This document shows positions 45,221 to 53,486 of a stretch of 64,000 bases of DNA, piece by piece. The notes beneath the pieces were generated by a model. That model saw only the letters and a list, made by a program, of their open reading frames with translations. It made no database searches and had not been told where the DNA came from. Both the position numbers and the translations under genes were made by a program. The stretch comes from Nitrospira sp. (GTDB lineage Bacteria > Nitrospirota > Nitrospiria > Nitrospirales > Nitrospiraceae), in the NCBI GenBank assembly GCA_022226935.1, contig CP092081.1, positions 1,264,653 through 1,328,652 on the forward strand, given 5' to 3'. Each line of letters opens with the position of its first letter. The first letter of the stretch is position 1.

Positions 45221-46006
45221 ATGACGACCTTGTTGGTAATCGACGATGACCGGTTGCATTGCGATCTTTTGCAGGTAGCGTTGTCTCGCCACGGGTATCA
45301 AGTCAGTACGGCGACGAGCGGGCGAGAGGGCGTCGCCCTGTTTCGGCAGCTTCGGCCGGTCGTGACGTTGCTGGACTTGCGCATGCCGGAAATGGACGGG
45401 CTGACTGTGCTGAAAGAGATTCGGACACATGACCCGCGTGCCGGAGTGATCATTCTTGGGGGTGGCGCTACCGAAGAGCTGGAAAATCTCGCCCGAAAAT
45501 TACGCGTCACGGATTTCTTTCGAAAGGGATTGTCGCTCGATGTGCTCGTGGGGGCGGTGCATCGGATCGCCCAACAGGCGAGACGGGAAGCGTCGGGCAC
45601 ACTGGATGTGCCCGCTAGTGAGACCGATCAGCCTTCCGAAGAACAGATCCTCGTGGTCGATGACGATGTGATGGCGCGTGATCTCCTGATGCGCTTTCTC
45701 AGTCTGCGCGGGTATCGTGTGCGCGGCGCCAAGGATGGCCGCGAAGCCCTGCGGATGATTGAGGAGTCGGTGCCGGATTTGTTGATCCTCGATCTCGTCA
45801 TGCCGGAGATGAACGGCGTGGAATTGTTGAAGGTCTTAGCGAAGCGTGACTATGCCGGCCGGACGATCATCTTGAGCGGCCATCAAAATGATCCATTGCT
45901 GGCCGATGCTTGGGCATTGGGGCCGCAAGAAGTGCTGGACAAGCCTCTCGATTTGGAGCGCGCCTTGATGGCGATCCAGCTTGTGATGGTCTGTCGGGAG
46001 TGCTAA
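45221..46006 (+). CDS. Protein with two tandem response-regulator receiver domains
   Basis: The product is 261 residues made of two REC domains and nothing else. REC1 (about 1-118) has VIDDD, phospho-acceptor Asp52 in LLDLRMPEMDG, and a Lys in FFRKG. It lacks the conserved Ser/Thr, which is replaced by Gly in VIILGGGATEE, so its switching may be altered. REC2 (about 143-258) has LVVDDDVMA, ILDLVMPEMNGVEL, Ser in IILSGHQND and Lys in LDKPLD. No output domain is present. Such proteins often act in phosphorelays or adapt other regulators. No histidine kinase is adjacent; the nearest is the pair near 55 kb. Confidence 0.9.
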   Translation: MTTLLVIDDDRLHCDLLQVALSRHGYQVSTATSGREGVALFRQLRPVVTLLDLRMPEMDGLTVLKEIRTHDPRAGVIILGGGATEELENLARKLRVTDFFRKGLSLDVLVGAVHRIAQQARREASGTLDVPASETDQPSEEQILVVDDDVMARDLLMRFLSLRGYRVRGAKDGREALRMIEESVPDLLILDLVMPEMNGVELLKVLAKRDYAGRTIILSGHQNDPLLADAWALGPQEVLDKPLDLERALMAIQLVMVCREC

Positions 46007-46039
46007 TCTTCACTGTCCACCTTGGGGTGCCGGTGAAGA

Positions 46040-48229
46040 GTGAATCGTTTGCATCGCCTCATCCGTTTCAGTCTGCTTGCCGGGTGTCTCGTTCCTGCGC
46101 TCGCAGTCGCTGAGCCTGTTGTCTCCCTACCGACCATTGAACATCACCGGCTGACGCTCGAACTGTTGCCGGATTCCCATCAGCTCATCGCAACGGATCG
46201 CGTGACGCTTTCGGGAGGATCTCCCGGGCGGACGTTAGCGTTTTCCCTTGCCCCCGCTCTCCGTCTCGAGCACATCCAGGATGTCACGCACTGTCAGAAT
46301 GCCTGCGAAACGGGTCCTGAACTGGCCTTCGAAAGAGAGGCCTCATCGACCCGGTCCGAGCCGCAGCGCGTGATCCTGAAGCAACCGGCCACAGCTCGCG
46401 GTAACGGCGCACTTGAACTGAAGTTTTCCTATCGCGGGCTGGTCGACGATCCGCCACGAGATCCCAGGCATCTGCGTTTTGTCACGCCCAGCGAAACGTC
46501 CGGGCACATCGGGTCAGAGGGCGTGTATCTCAGTAGCGAAAGCCAATGGTATCCCGATGTGGATGGTTCGCTCGCCACCTATGACGTCACTATCGCCGTG
46601 CCTGAGGGGTGGACGGCTGTCACGCAAGGAACTCCCCAGTCTGACCAGGGCCACTGGATAGTTTCCACGAAGAGCGAAGCATTGACCGTAGTCGCCAACC
46701 GTTTTGAGGTGAAGTCCCGTTCCTGGACAGCGAAGTCGGGACAGGAGATCCGGCTTGCGACCTATCTCTTCCCAGACGAAGCGGCCTTAGCGGATGAGTA
46801 TCTGGACGCCTCGGCGCGATACCTCGATGCGTACATCCCTTTGCTCGGTCCCTATCCGTTTTCTCAATTCGCCGTCGTCGAGAATTTCTTCTCCAGCGGA
46901 CTGGGCATGCCCTCCTTTACGTTGCTGGGGAGCGGCGTCATCAAGCGGCACTATATCCAGCCCTACGCGCTTGGCCATGAGATCGTGCATTCGTGGATCG
47001 GGAACGGCGTGTTCAATCGGATCGATCGCGGGAATTGGGTGGAAGGGCTCACGACCTATCTCTCCAATTATTATTACCACGAGCTTATGGGCGATGAGGC
47101 GCAGGCTCGGGAACAGCGACGGTTGATGCTCATGGGATACGCCGTCTACGTGCGTCCCGGAGAGGAATATCCTGTCATACAGTTTTCCCAGAAGCACGAT
47201 GAGAAGGACAATGCCATCGGCTATCAACAATCCGCCATGGTGTTCCATGCGTTGAGGCAGGAAATCGGCGAGGCCCTGTTTTGGAAAGCACTCAAACAGA
47301 TACCGGAACGATATCTTGGAAAGGCTGCCGAGTGGCGGGACCTGGAGCGAGTGTTTCAGGAGGTGGCTGGGCGGGATCTTCGATGGTTTTTTGCGCAGTG
47401 GATCGAGCGGGCAGGCGCGCCGGACATGGAGGTGGCTGGTGTCCGGGTGCAGCCGCCGGCCGGATCTTCCGGGGACATGAACAAGGTGGAAGCGATGGTG
47501 CACATCGCCCAACAGGGCACTCCGTATCGCATGGCTGTCGATCTGGAATTTGTGCTGGACGAGGGACGGACTCACCGAACGCGTGTTCATCTGACGGAGG
47601 CCGATCAGGAGGTGACCGTGCCGCTGGCCGAGCCCCCGCTGGCAGTTCGGCTGGACCCCGGTCTGCATGTGTTTCGCCGCGTGATGCGCAATGCGCTGGC
47701 GCCCATGTTGAATCTGTACGTGACAGATGTTCAACGCACGGTGCTGTTGCCTACTGTCTCCTCAGAGCAACCGAGTCCTTTTCGCGACATTGTTCAACGT
47801 ATCGTCGCACAGGAGGCGTCGAAACCCGAGCTGTCGCGCACGACCGTGAGACGGCCGGAAGACAAGACAACGGCTGTGCCGGCGGGGTCTGTGCTGGTCC
47901 TGGGCGGGCCCCCGGAGAATCCGGCGGCGACAGACATGCTGCGATACTGCGGCGACCATGTTCGTTTCACCGAGAAGGGATTTGCGGTGGAAGGAAAGGC
48001 ATACGAAGGCGCCACAATGGCGCTGTTGGTATCCTGCCGGCGCGATGATCATCCGGGCAGCGTGGTGACGCTGCTCTATGGAGTGACGCCGCAGGCGCTG
48101 ACTCGCGTGGCCCGGCTCTTGTTTTTTTATGGATGGCAGAGTTATGTGGTGTTTCACGAAGGCGCCGTGGTGGCACGGGGAGATTGGGAGGATCGGATGA
48201 GTACAGAGGTGCGAATTGAAACACGTTAA
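46040..48229 (+). CDS. Secreted M1-like zinc aminopeptidase (gluzincin)
   Basis: The product is 729 residues beginning with GTG. A signal peptide covers about 25 residues (FSLLAGCLVPALAVAEP). The metal motif HEIVHSW (His313, Glu314, His317) is followed by WVEGLTTY with Glu335. The spacing HExxH-x17-E is one residue shorter than the usual M1 x18. NFFSSGLGMPSFTLLG sits where M1 enzymes have the GAMEN exopeptidase motif but does not match it. AIGYQQSAMVFHALRQEIG and DLRWFFAQWIERAG are M1-like. The last 250 residues form a C-terminal extension. It is probably a periplasmic peptidase; an aminopeptidase is the best family guess. It overlaps the next gene by 14 bases. Confidence 0.85.
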   Translation: MNRLHRLIRFSLLAGCLVPALAVAEPVVSLPTIEHHRLTLELLPDSHQLIATDRVTLSGGSPGRTLAFSLAPALRLEHIQDVTHCQNACETGPELAFEREASSTRSEPQRVILKQPATARGNGALELKFSYRGLVDDPPRDPRHLRFVTPSETSGHIGSEGVYLSSESQWYPDVDGSLATYDVTIAVPEGWTAVTQGTPQSDQGHWIVSTKSEALTVVANRFEVKSRSWTAKSGQEIRLATYLFPDEAALADEYLDASARYLDAYIPLLGPYPFSQFAVVENFFSSGLGMPSFTLLGSGVIKRHYIQPYALGHEIVHSWIGNGVFNRIDRGNWVEGLTTYLSNYYYHELMGDEAQAREQRRLMLMGYAVYVRPGEEYPVIQFSQKHDEKDNAIGYQQSAMVFHALRQEIGEALFWKALKQIPERYLGKAAEWRDLERVFQEVAGRDLRWFFAQWIERAGAPDMEVAGVRVQPPAGSSGDMNKVEAMVHIAQQGTPYRMAVDLEFVLDEGRTHRTRVHLTEADQEVTVPLAEPPLAVRLDPGLHVFRRVMRNALAPMLNLYVTDVQRTVLLPTVSSEQPSPFRDIVQRIVAQEASKPELSRTTVRRPEDKTTAVPAGSVLVLGGPPENPAATDMLRYCGDHVRFTEKGFAVEGKAYEGATMALLVSCRRDDHPGSVVTLLYGVTPQALTRVARLLFFYGWQSYVVFHEGAVVARGDWEDRMSTEVRIETR

Positions 48230-49346
48230 TCAGGTGATGGCGGGAATGCTGGGGTTGGTGGTCTCTCTCGCAGCGACGAATCCCGCGGCCGCAGCCTCGA
48301 AGGCGGCAGAGACTGCGGGGACCCCGGAGGCTGCTACCGAACGGCATCTGACCAATATCAAGCAACTCACGTTTGGTCGGCAAAATGCCGAGGCGTATTT
48401 TTCGTTCAGCGGCGACAAACTTATTTTCCAATCCACGAACAACTGGATGAAGGATACGTTTGCGGCGGCGATGCATCCGGCCGATGTCCCGCTCGGCTGT
48501 TATCAAATGTACGTGATGGATCTCGGCAGCGAAAAGATCCGGATGGTCAGCACCGGTTCCGGCACGACGACCTGCGGCTATTTCTTTCCCGGCGATCGGC
48601 GGGTGCTGTACTCGTCCACTCATCTGAGAGGCCCCAATTGTCCTCCGAAGCCCAAGCGGGAGGGAGGCGCCTACCGATGGGCGTTGGACGACTATGATTT
48701 GTTCTCCGTTCGGATTGACGGCTTGGATCCGCAGCGACTGACGAACACCCCGGGATATGACGCTGAGGCCACAGTGGCTCCTAACGGGAAGACGATAGTT
48801 TGGACCTCCATGCGAGACGGCGATTTGGATATTTACGCCATGGATCTGGATGGCACGCATCCCCGGCGGTTAACCCAGGAAATTGGGTACGACGGCGGTG
48901 CCTTCTTCTCGCCCGACAGTAAGCGGATCGTGTATCGTGCCCAGCATCCGAGCAATCAGGAAGAACTGGACCAATACAAATCGCTCCTCGCTCAAAACCT
49001 GGTGGAACCGGGCCGCCTGGAAATTTTCATCATGAATGCCGATGGATCGAACAAGCAGCAGGTGACGAACAACGGCGCCTCCAATTTCTCGCCCTATTTC
49101 CATCCGGACGGGCATCGCGTCATTTTTTCGTCGAACGTGGAGACGCGCAACGAAGGGGGCCGGCCTGAGTTTCATTTGTATCTCACCAATGAGGATGGCT
49201 CCGGCCTGGAGCGAGTGACGGCGTCCGGGAAGTTCAACAGCTTTCCCATGTTCTCGCCGGATGGAAAGCATCTCGTCTGGGTGTCCGACCGGAACGCAAA
49301 GGAGCCGGGAGAATTCAACGTGTTTCTTGCCGACTGGGTTCCATGA
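48216..49346 (+). CDS. Exported TolB-like beta-propeller protein (PD40/WD40 repeats)
   Basis: The product is 376 residues from TTG 48216; a later ATG at 48237 also gives a complete signal peptide. The N-terminus is hydrophobic and ends NPAAAASKAA. Repeats of the TolB type are clear: TFGRQNAEAYFSFSGDKLIF, CGYFFPGDRRVLYSS, PGYDAEATVAPNGKTIVWTS, DGGAFFSPDSKRIVYRAQ, FSPYFHPDGHRVIFSS and NSFPMFSPDGKHLVWVSD. Six blades are consistent with a periplasmic beta-propeller. It is not TolB itself, because no tolA, tolR or pal gene is near and the TolB N-terminal domain is missing. It overlaps the M1-like gene and the PAP2 gene, suggesting a three-gene operon. Confidence 0.87.
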   Translation: MKHVNQVMAGMLGLVVSLAATNPAAAASKAAETAGTPEAATERHLTNIKQLTFGRQNAEAYFSFSGDKLIFQSTNNWMKDTFAAAMHPADVPLGCYQMYVMDLGSEKIRMVSTGSGTTTCGYFFPGDRRVLYSSTHLRGPNCPPKPKREGGAYRWALDDYDLFSVRIDGLDPQRLTNTPGYDAEATVAPNGKTIVWTSMRDGDLDIYAMDLDGTHPRRLTQEIGYDGGAFFSPDSKRIVYRAQHPSNQEELDQYKSLLAQNLVEPGRLEIFIMNADGSNKQQVTNNGASNFSPYFHPDGHRVIFSSNVETRNEGGRPEFHLYLTNEDGSGLERVTASGKFNSFPMFSPDGKHLVWVSDRNAKEPGEFNVFLADWVP

Positions 49347-50422
49347 ACGAATCGGGTGACGGGCAGGCTGCGCCGGCATCGCCGCAGCCTGCGCCACCAC
49401 CGGATAGGCCACCGGTCCCGGCGGTAATCCTTTCCGCGCTGGTGGTGCTCGGGTCGTTCGCCGCGCTCTTTCACATCGATATTCCCATCCTGCGGTTACT
49501 CCGCTCGCACAATTTGTCTTCGCTCCAATCCCTGGGTGATCTTGGCGAAAAGCTGGGAAACGGGGGGACGCTGATTACCATCAGCATCCTGCTCCTGGGA
49601 GCGGGGTATCTGCTCAAGAGACAGGCGTGGATTCGTACGGCGGTGGATAGTCTACTTGCCCATGGAGCGGTGGCGTTGGTGGTGAACAGCCTCAAGCATA
49701 TCATCGGCCGTCCCAGGCCACGCCTCACCCATTCAGGCGGATGGCAATGGTGGCCCTCGTTACAATCGGGGTTAGATTCATTTCCCTCGGGCCATACCTC
49801 GGCGACGGTCGCCGTGGCCACCGTCCTGGCGCGGGCTCTGCCCAGACTTTCATGGGTGCCGTTTGCCTTGGCCGGATGGGTCGGAGCCAGCCGGATCTGG
49901 AGAGGCTCTCATTTTCCCGGCGATGTGGTAGGCGGGATGGTGTTGGGTTTTATGGTCGGATCAGTCTTCAATGGGCCGTTGCGGTGGTGGGGCAGATCCT
50001 GCGCCCAGGCGCTCGTGCGCATCGCGCCCATCGTGCTGTTGCTGACAGGCTGGTTCTGGGTGGTGACGCATCGCATTCTCGATCCGGTGACCGATACCGT
50101 GCTGATCGCGTCCGGGGTGATGCTCGTGCTCGCAGGGTGGGTGCTGCAGGTGATGCCGCAGTGGCGACCGGCAACCGGCGGGAGTATGGCGGCCGTGGTG
50201 AACTCGAAAGCCTTGTTGCTGTCAGGGGTAGGGATGGCGACTGGAGCGCCGATCGTGATCGCGTTGACCGGTCTGCTCTGTGTCGCGCGATGGAATGCTG
50301 CGGCACACACTCTCGATGCGCTCTCTCAGCCATCCTGGCGCAGGGACGGGCTTTACGCGGCGGCAAGCCTCGCGGGAGTCATCGCCATTCAATTCCTGAA
50401 AGGCCTTGTGCCGTTACAATGA
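49343..50422 (+). CDS. PAP2 superfamily membrane phosphatase
   Basis: The product is 359 residues. All three PAP2 motifs are present: KHIIGRPRPR (K-x6-RP), PSGHT, and SRIWRGSHFPGD (SR-x5-H-x3-D). The first 30 residues are Pro-rich and cytosolic. There are about five helices in the PAP2 core, then a C-terminal half with about four more (ALVRIAPIVLLLTGWFWV, LIASGVMLVLAGWVLQV, LSGVGMATGAPIVIALTG) that is not typical of the family. It probably dephosphorylates a lipid pyrophosphate such as undecaprenyl pyrophosphate or a phosphatidate. The start overlaps the TolB-like stop by four bases. The C-terminal half could be another domain. Confidence 0.88.
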   Translation: MNESGDGQAAPASPQPAPPPDRPPVPAVILSALVVLGSFAALFHIDIPILRLLRSHNLSSLQSLGDLGEKLGNGGTLITISILLLGAGYLLKRQAWIRTAVDSLLAHGAVALVVNSLKHIIGRPRPRLTHSGGWQWWPSLQSGLDSFPSGHTSATVAVATVLARALPRLSWVPFALAGWVGASRIWRGSHFPGDVVGGMVLGFMVGSVFNGPLRWWGRSCAQALVRIAPIVLLLTGWFWVVTHRILDPVTDTVLIASGVMLVLAGWVLQVMPQWRPATGGSMAAVVNSKALLLSGVGMATGAPIVIALTGLLCVARWNAAAHTLDALSQPSWRRDGLYAAASLAGVIAIQFLKGLVPLQ

Positions 50423-50429
50423 CGAACCG

Positions 50430-52223
50430 TCAGTGTCCAGGAATCCGAATCGGAGGTTTCTCTGCCTCCTCGGGGACATGGATCATGGATTGATTGGCCA
50501 GCAGGATGTAGCCGTATCGTTCGAGCATGACCGGATATTCCAAGGTTTCAAACGGCAATCGATTCCGCATGGCCGTAGGCAGGAGAATCAGCGTGCGACC
50601 AGGCTGGGTCAAATAGGGCTTGATATTGGCTTCCTCTCCCTTAGGCACGACGATGGCTTTTCGCTTGGCATAGAACACCAGCGAGGGGCGCGGCTGTCCA
50701 TAGAGTATCAACCGGTCGTTGGGACCGAGATTCAACCCTGCGACATCGGCCAGCCGCTGCGGCGGATCGATGACAAAGTGGTGGACCAATGGAAACGTCA
50801 GCTGCGTGACGGCCAGGACCACCAGGGCCAGTGATCCCCCTGCGGCCCAGAAGGCGGCCGGCCGCCGCGTCTCGCTGAGTCCGAAATAGGCGACCAGCCC
50901 CATTCCCACCAAAAAGATTGAGGCGACGGTATAGGGGCCCGGTCCGAGTGTCACCTGGCCGGCCAGAGGAAATTCATCCACAAGTTTCACGGCGAATTTG
51001 GCATAGAGGGGCGGGAGTGAGGCAAACGCCAACGCCAGGATGCAGCCGACGGCCGTCATCATGTGGATGGCGCCGCGCAGGTGCGGCGCGGCATGGTCGG
51101 TCACGCAGCGATTCCAGAACGATGCCGTCAAGATCGCCGCGGCGGGAAACAAGGGGCCGATATAGTGCGGCAGACGGGTGGAAGACAGGCTGAAAAACAC
51201 GAGCCCACCCAGCACCCAGGCGGCGGCAAACCATTCGAGGGCCGGTGAGGAGCGTGGAGAGTCTGTACTTGTCGCCGGCGTGACTGTCCCAGCCTGCTTC
51301 GCCTCACGCCAACTTCGATAGGCCTGATACCAGGCAAAGGGCAAGAGTCCGCTCCAGGGAAAAAATCCCAGGAGGAACACCGGCAGATAAAACAGCAGCG
51401 TGCCGCCGTGTCCTTCCATGGTTCCAAGGAAACGGCCGATCGTATCCCCCTGGGCGGAGGTCGTATACCGTTGCCCATGCAGGTTCAACATCATGAGATA
51501 CCAGGGGAGGGCCAGGGCGATAAAGAGTAGAAGGCCGGGCAGGAGACGTCCCTCGCGACGGAAGAGCGGCCAGGAGCGAGTCAGCCAGAGATAGAGTCCG
51601 ACCGCCAATAGGGGAATCAGAAAACCGATCGGGCCCTTCGTCAGCGTGGCCAGCGCCATGCCGATGTAAAAGAACCAGATAAAGTGGCGTTCACGTCCCT
51701 CTCCGTAGAGGCCGAGCCAGAACCCGTAGAGTGAGAGCGTGGTAAAGAAGATCAACACGCTGTCGGTCAGCGCCATGCGGCTGAGTCCGATGATTTCCAG
51801 ATTCAGCAACAGCATGGCCGCGCCGAAGAGGCCGATCACCGGCCCTCGGCAACGGGTGAGAAAGAGGTATTGGAGGAGGATCAAGCCCAGACCGAATAGG
51901 GCGGACGGAAATCGCGCTGCGAATTCGCTCACGCCGAATGCGTGGTAAGACAGGGTCATCAACCAATAGACGAAGACCGGCTTGGCAAAACGCGGCTCGT
52001 AGTTGAACGTGGGGCTGATGTAGTTGCCCGTTTCAAACATTTCCCGGCCGGCCTCGGCATTTCGCCCTTCATCCCGATCGGTCAAACCAAGAGAGCCGAG
52101 TCCGACAAGGAACAGCACGGCGGCCAACGCGAGCAAGACGACGAGCGTCACCGGCTGAATCGACCGGTCGATGGGCGCAGGTGTCTGCAAAGACGGGACT
52201 TCTCCGTTCATATGCGGTTCCAT
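50430..52223 (-). CDS. Glycosyltransferase family 39 (ArnT/PMT-like) membrane protein
   Basis: The product is 597 residues from ATG 52223. The first membrane segment is followed by GLTDRDEGRNAEAGREM, the family's catalytic Asp-Glu loop, then YISPTFNYEPRFAKPVFVYW. About eleven to thirteen transmembrane helices are visible and the C-terminal soluble domain has MLERYGYILLANQSMI. GT39 enzymes transfer a sugar from a polyprenyl phosphate donor to lipid A or other glycolipids in the periplasm. The start overlaps the stop of the LAB_N gene (TAATG), so translation is coupled. The acceptor cannot be read from the sequence. Translation from an upstream extension to 52658 would run through two neighbours and is rejected. 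Confidence 0.9.
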   Translation of the reverse strand: MEPHMNGEVPSLQTPAPIDRSIQPVTLVVLLALAAVLFLVGLGSLGLTDRDEGRNAEAGREMFETGNYISPTFNYEPRFAKPVFVYWLMTLSYHAFGVSEFAARFPSALFGLGLILLQYLFLTRCRGPVIGLFGAAMLLLNLEIIGLSRMALTDSVLIFFTTLSLYGFWLGLYGEGRERHFIWFFYIGMALATLTKGPIGFLIPLLAVGLYLWLTRSWPLFRREGRLLPGLLLFIALALPWYLMMLNLHGQRYTTSAQGDTIGRFLGTMEGHGGTLLFYLPVFLLGFFPWSGLLPFAWYQAYRSWREAKQAGTVTPATSTDSPRSSPALEWFAAAWVLGGLVFFSLSSTRLPHYIGPLFPAAAILTASFWNRCVTDHAAPHLRGAIHMMTAVGCILALAFASLPPLYAKFAVKLVDEFPLAGQVTLGPGPYTVASIFLVGMGLVAYFGLSETRRPAAFWAAGGSLALVVLAVTQLTFPLVHHFVIDPPQRLADVAGLNLGPNDRLILYGQPRPSLVFYAKRKAIVVPKGEEANIKPYLTQPGRTLILLPTAMRNRLPFETLEYPVMLERYGYILLANQSMIHVPEEAEKPPIRIPGH

Positions 52224-52522
52224 TAGGATTTGATCGCTGGGGAGGCCGTGCCGGAGTCGGCCGAGTTCGGGCGGTGAATGAGCATAAGGTTGCGGAGATA
52301 CACGATGCTGCCGATGCTTTGTCCGGCAATGAAGACGGGGTCTTGCCGATAGATGGCATACGCGAGCGTGATCAATCCGCCGATCATGCTCATATACCAG
52401 AACGCCGTCGGCACGCGGCTTTCGGCATGGCGTTCGGAGGCGATCCACTGGACGACCCAGCGCATAAAGAAGATCCCCTGCCCGAGGAAGCCGATAATCA
52501 GCCAAATGGTATCGAGTGTCAT
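52223..52522 (-). CDS. Lipid-A-disaccharide synthase N-terminal (LAB_N) domain membrane protein
   Basis: The product is 99 residues starting at ATG 52522, where it overlaps the GT2 stop by four bases. It has three hydrophobic segments: TIWLIIGFLGQGIFFMRWVV, AFWYMSMIGGLITLAYAIY and FIAGQSIGSIVYLRNLML. The motif WVVQWIASERHAESRVPTAF is a LAB_N signature. In the family this small domain is usually found with GT2 and GT39 genes in aminoarabinose or related lipid modification. It is thought to act as a membrane subunit, but its precise role is not established. The end overlaps the GT39 start by one base. Confidence 0.88.
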   Translation of the reverse strand: MTLDTIWLIIGFLGQGIFFMRWVVQWIASERHAESRVPTAFWYMSMIGGLITLAYAIYRQDPVFIAGQSIGSIVYLRNLMLIHRPNSADSGTASPAIKS

Positions 52523-53295
52523 AGCGGTACGGAGGCCGAGGTCGAACGGGAAGCGGATGTGGCGGCGAGACGGTAGTGATACCGCAGGCAACGGTGCTGC
52601 ATCCATCGCACGGCCACCAGATCGTACAAGCCTTTGAACAGACGGTTGCCGACGCCATACTTCGAGGTTCCGCGCGTGCGCGGATAATGGCGCACCGGCA
52701 CCTCCGTGACGGTGAACCCGTGCATCAAGGCCAGGGCGGGGAAAAATCGATGCATGCCCTCGAAGAGTTGCATTTTTTCTACTACTGCCCGCCGAAACAG
52801 CTTGAGTGAGCAGCCGGTGTCATGGACACGATCGCCCGTGACGGCGCTGCGGACGCTGTTGGCAATACGGGACGAAATCTTCCGTGTCAGATTGTCGTGC
52901 CGATCTTTTCGCCAGCCGCAGACGAGATCGAAGGTCGTGATGTGCGGCAGCAGCGTGGCGATATCCGCCGGGTCGTTCTGCAGATCGCCGTCGATGGTCA
53001 TCACCAGGTCTCCCGTCGATTGCTTAAAGCCCGCATCGAAGGCCGCCGATTGCCCATAGTTGCGATCAAAGTGAAAGACCTTGACTGTGCGGTAGCGGGC
53101 GGCCAGGTCATCCAGCACGTCTGAGCTGCCGTCCGAACTGCCGTCGTCGATGAAGATCAACTCGAACGGGGCCGATCGCGACTCTTCGCGGCCGTCCAGC
53201 ACCTTCACCAATTGCTCTGTCAGGGGGACCAGATTGTCGCGTTCATCCTTGATGGGGATGACAACGGAAGCCCATGGGCGGGTGGCCACAGTCAT
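52519..53295 (-). CDS. GT2 family polyprenyl-phosphate glycosyltransferase (DPM1-like)
   Basis: The product is 258 residues. The GT-A fold starts WASVVIPIKDERDNLVPL, followed by FELIFIDDGSSDGSSDVLDD and the DxD motif in MTIDGDLQNDPADIATLL. VCGWRKDRHDNLTRKISSR and NSVRSAVTGDRVHDTGCSLK continue the family pattern, then HRFFPALALMHGFTVTEVPV and TSKYGVGNRL. It resembles dolichol- or undecaprenyl-phosphate mannose/aminoarabinose synthases such as ArnC. It lacks C-terminal transmembrane helices, which GT39 and LAB_N may replace. It would make a polyprenyl-phosphate sugar donor on the cytoplasmic side. The sugar is unknown. It is first in the three-gene operon. Confidence 0.92.
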   Translation of the reverse strand: MTVATRPWASVVIPIKDERDNLVPLTEQLVKVLDGREESRSAPFELIFIDDGSSDGSSDVLDDLAARYRTVKVFHFDRNYGQSAAFDAGFKQSTGDLVMTIDGDLQNDPADIATLLPHITTFDLVCGWRKDRHDNLTRKISSRIANSVRSAVTGDRVHDTGCSLKLFRRAVVEKMQLFEGMHRFFPALALMHGFTVTEVPVRHYPRTRGTSKYGVGNRLFKGLYDLVAVRWMQHRCLRYHYRLAATSASRSTSASVPL

Positions 53296-53486
53296 GGAGC
53301 GGGATCAGTTCCTTCACACAGTCGTTGATCAGTATGCACGGGCCACATTCTACAAAAGGAATCGATGGATGGTCAAACCTCTGTGGCCGTGAACGGGGAC
53401 TTTCTTCTACGGACCGGAAGGACGGTCATGCTTCTGTTGTATGCGTGAGAGCGCGACAGGCACACGATGACCAAGGGATGCAGCCC

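Noticed and set aside
52224..52658. Long upstream extension of the GT39 gene across two neighbours
   Set aside because: It runs antiparallel in composition to the real LAB_N and GT2 genes and lacks membrane or GT39 features.
53395..53435. Terminator after the NtrC-type gene
   Set aside because: A five-base GACCG/CGGTC stem without a T run is too weak to support.
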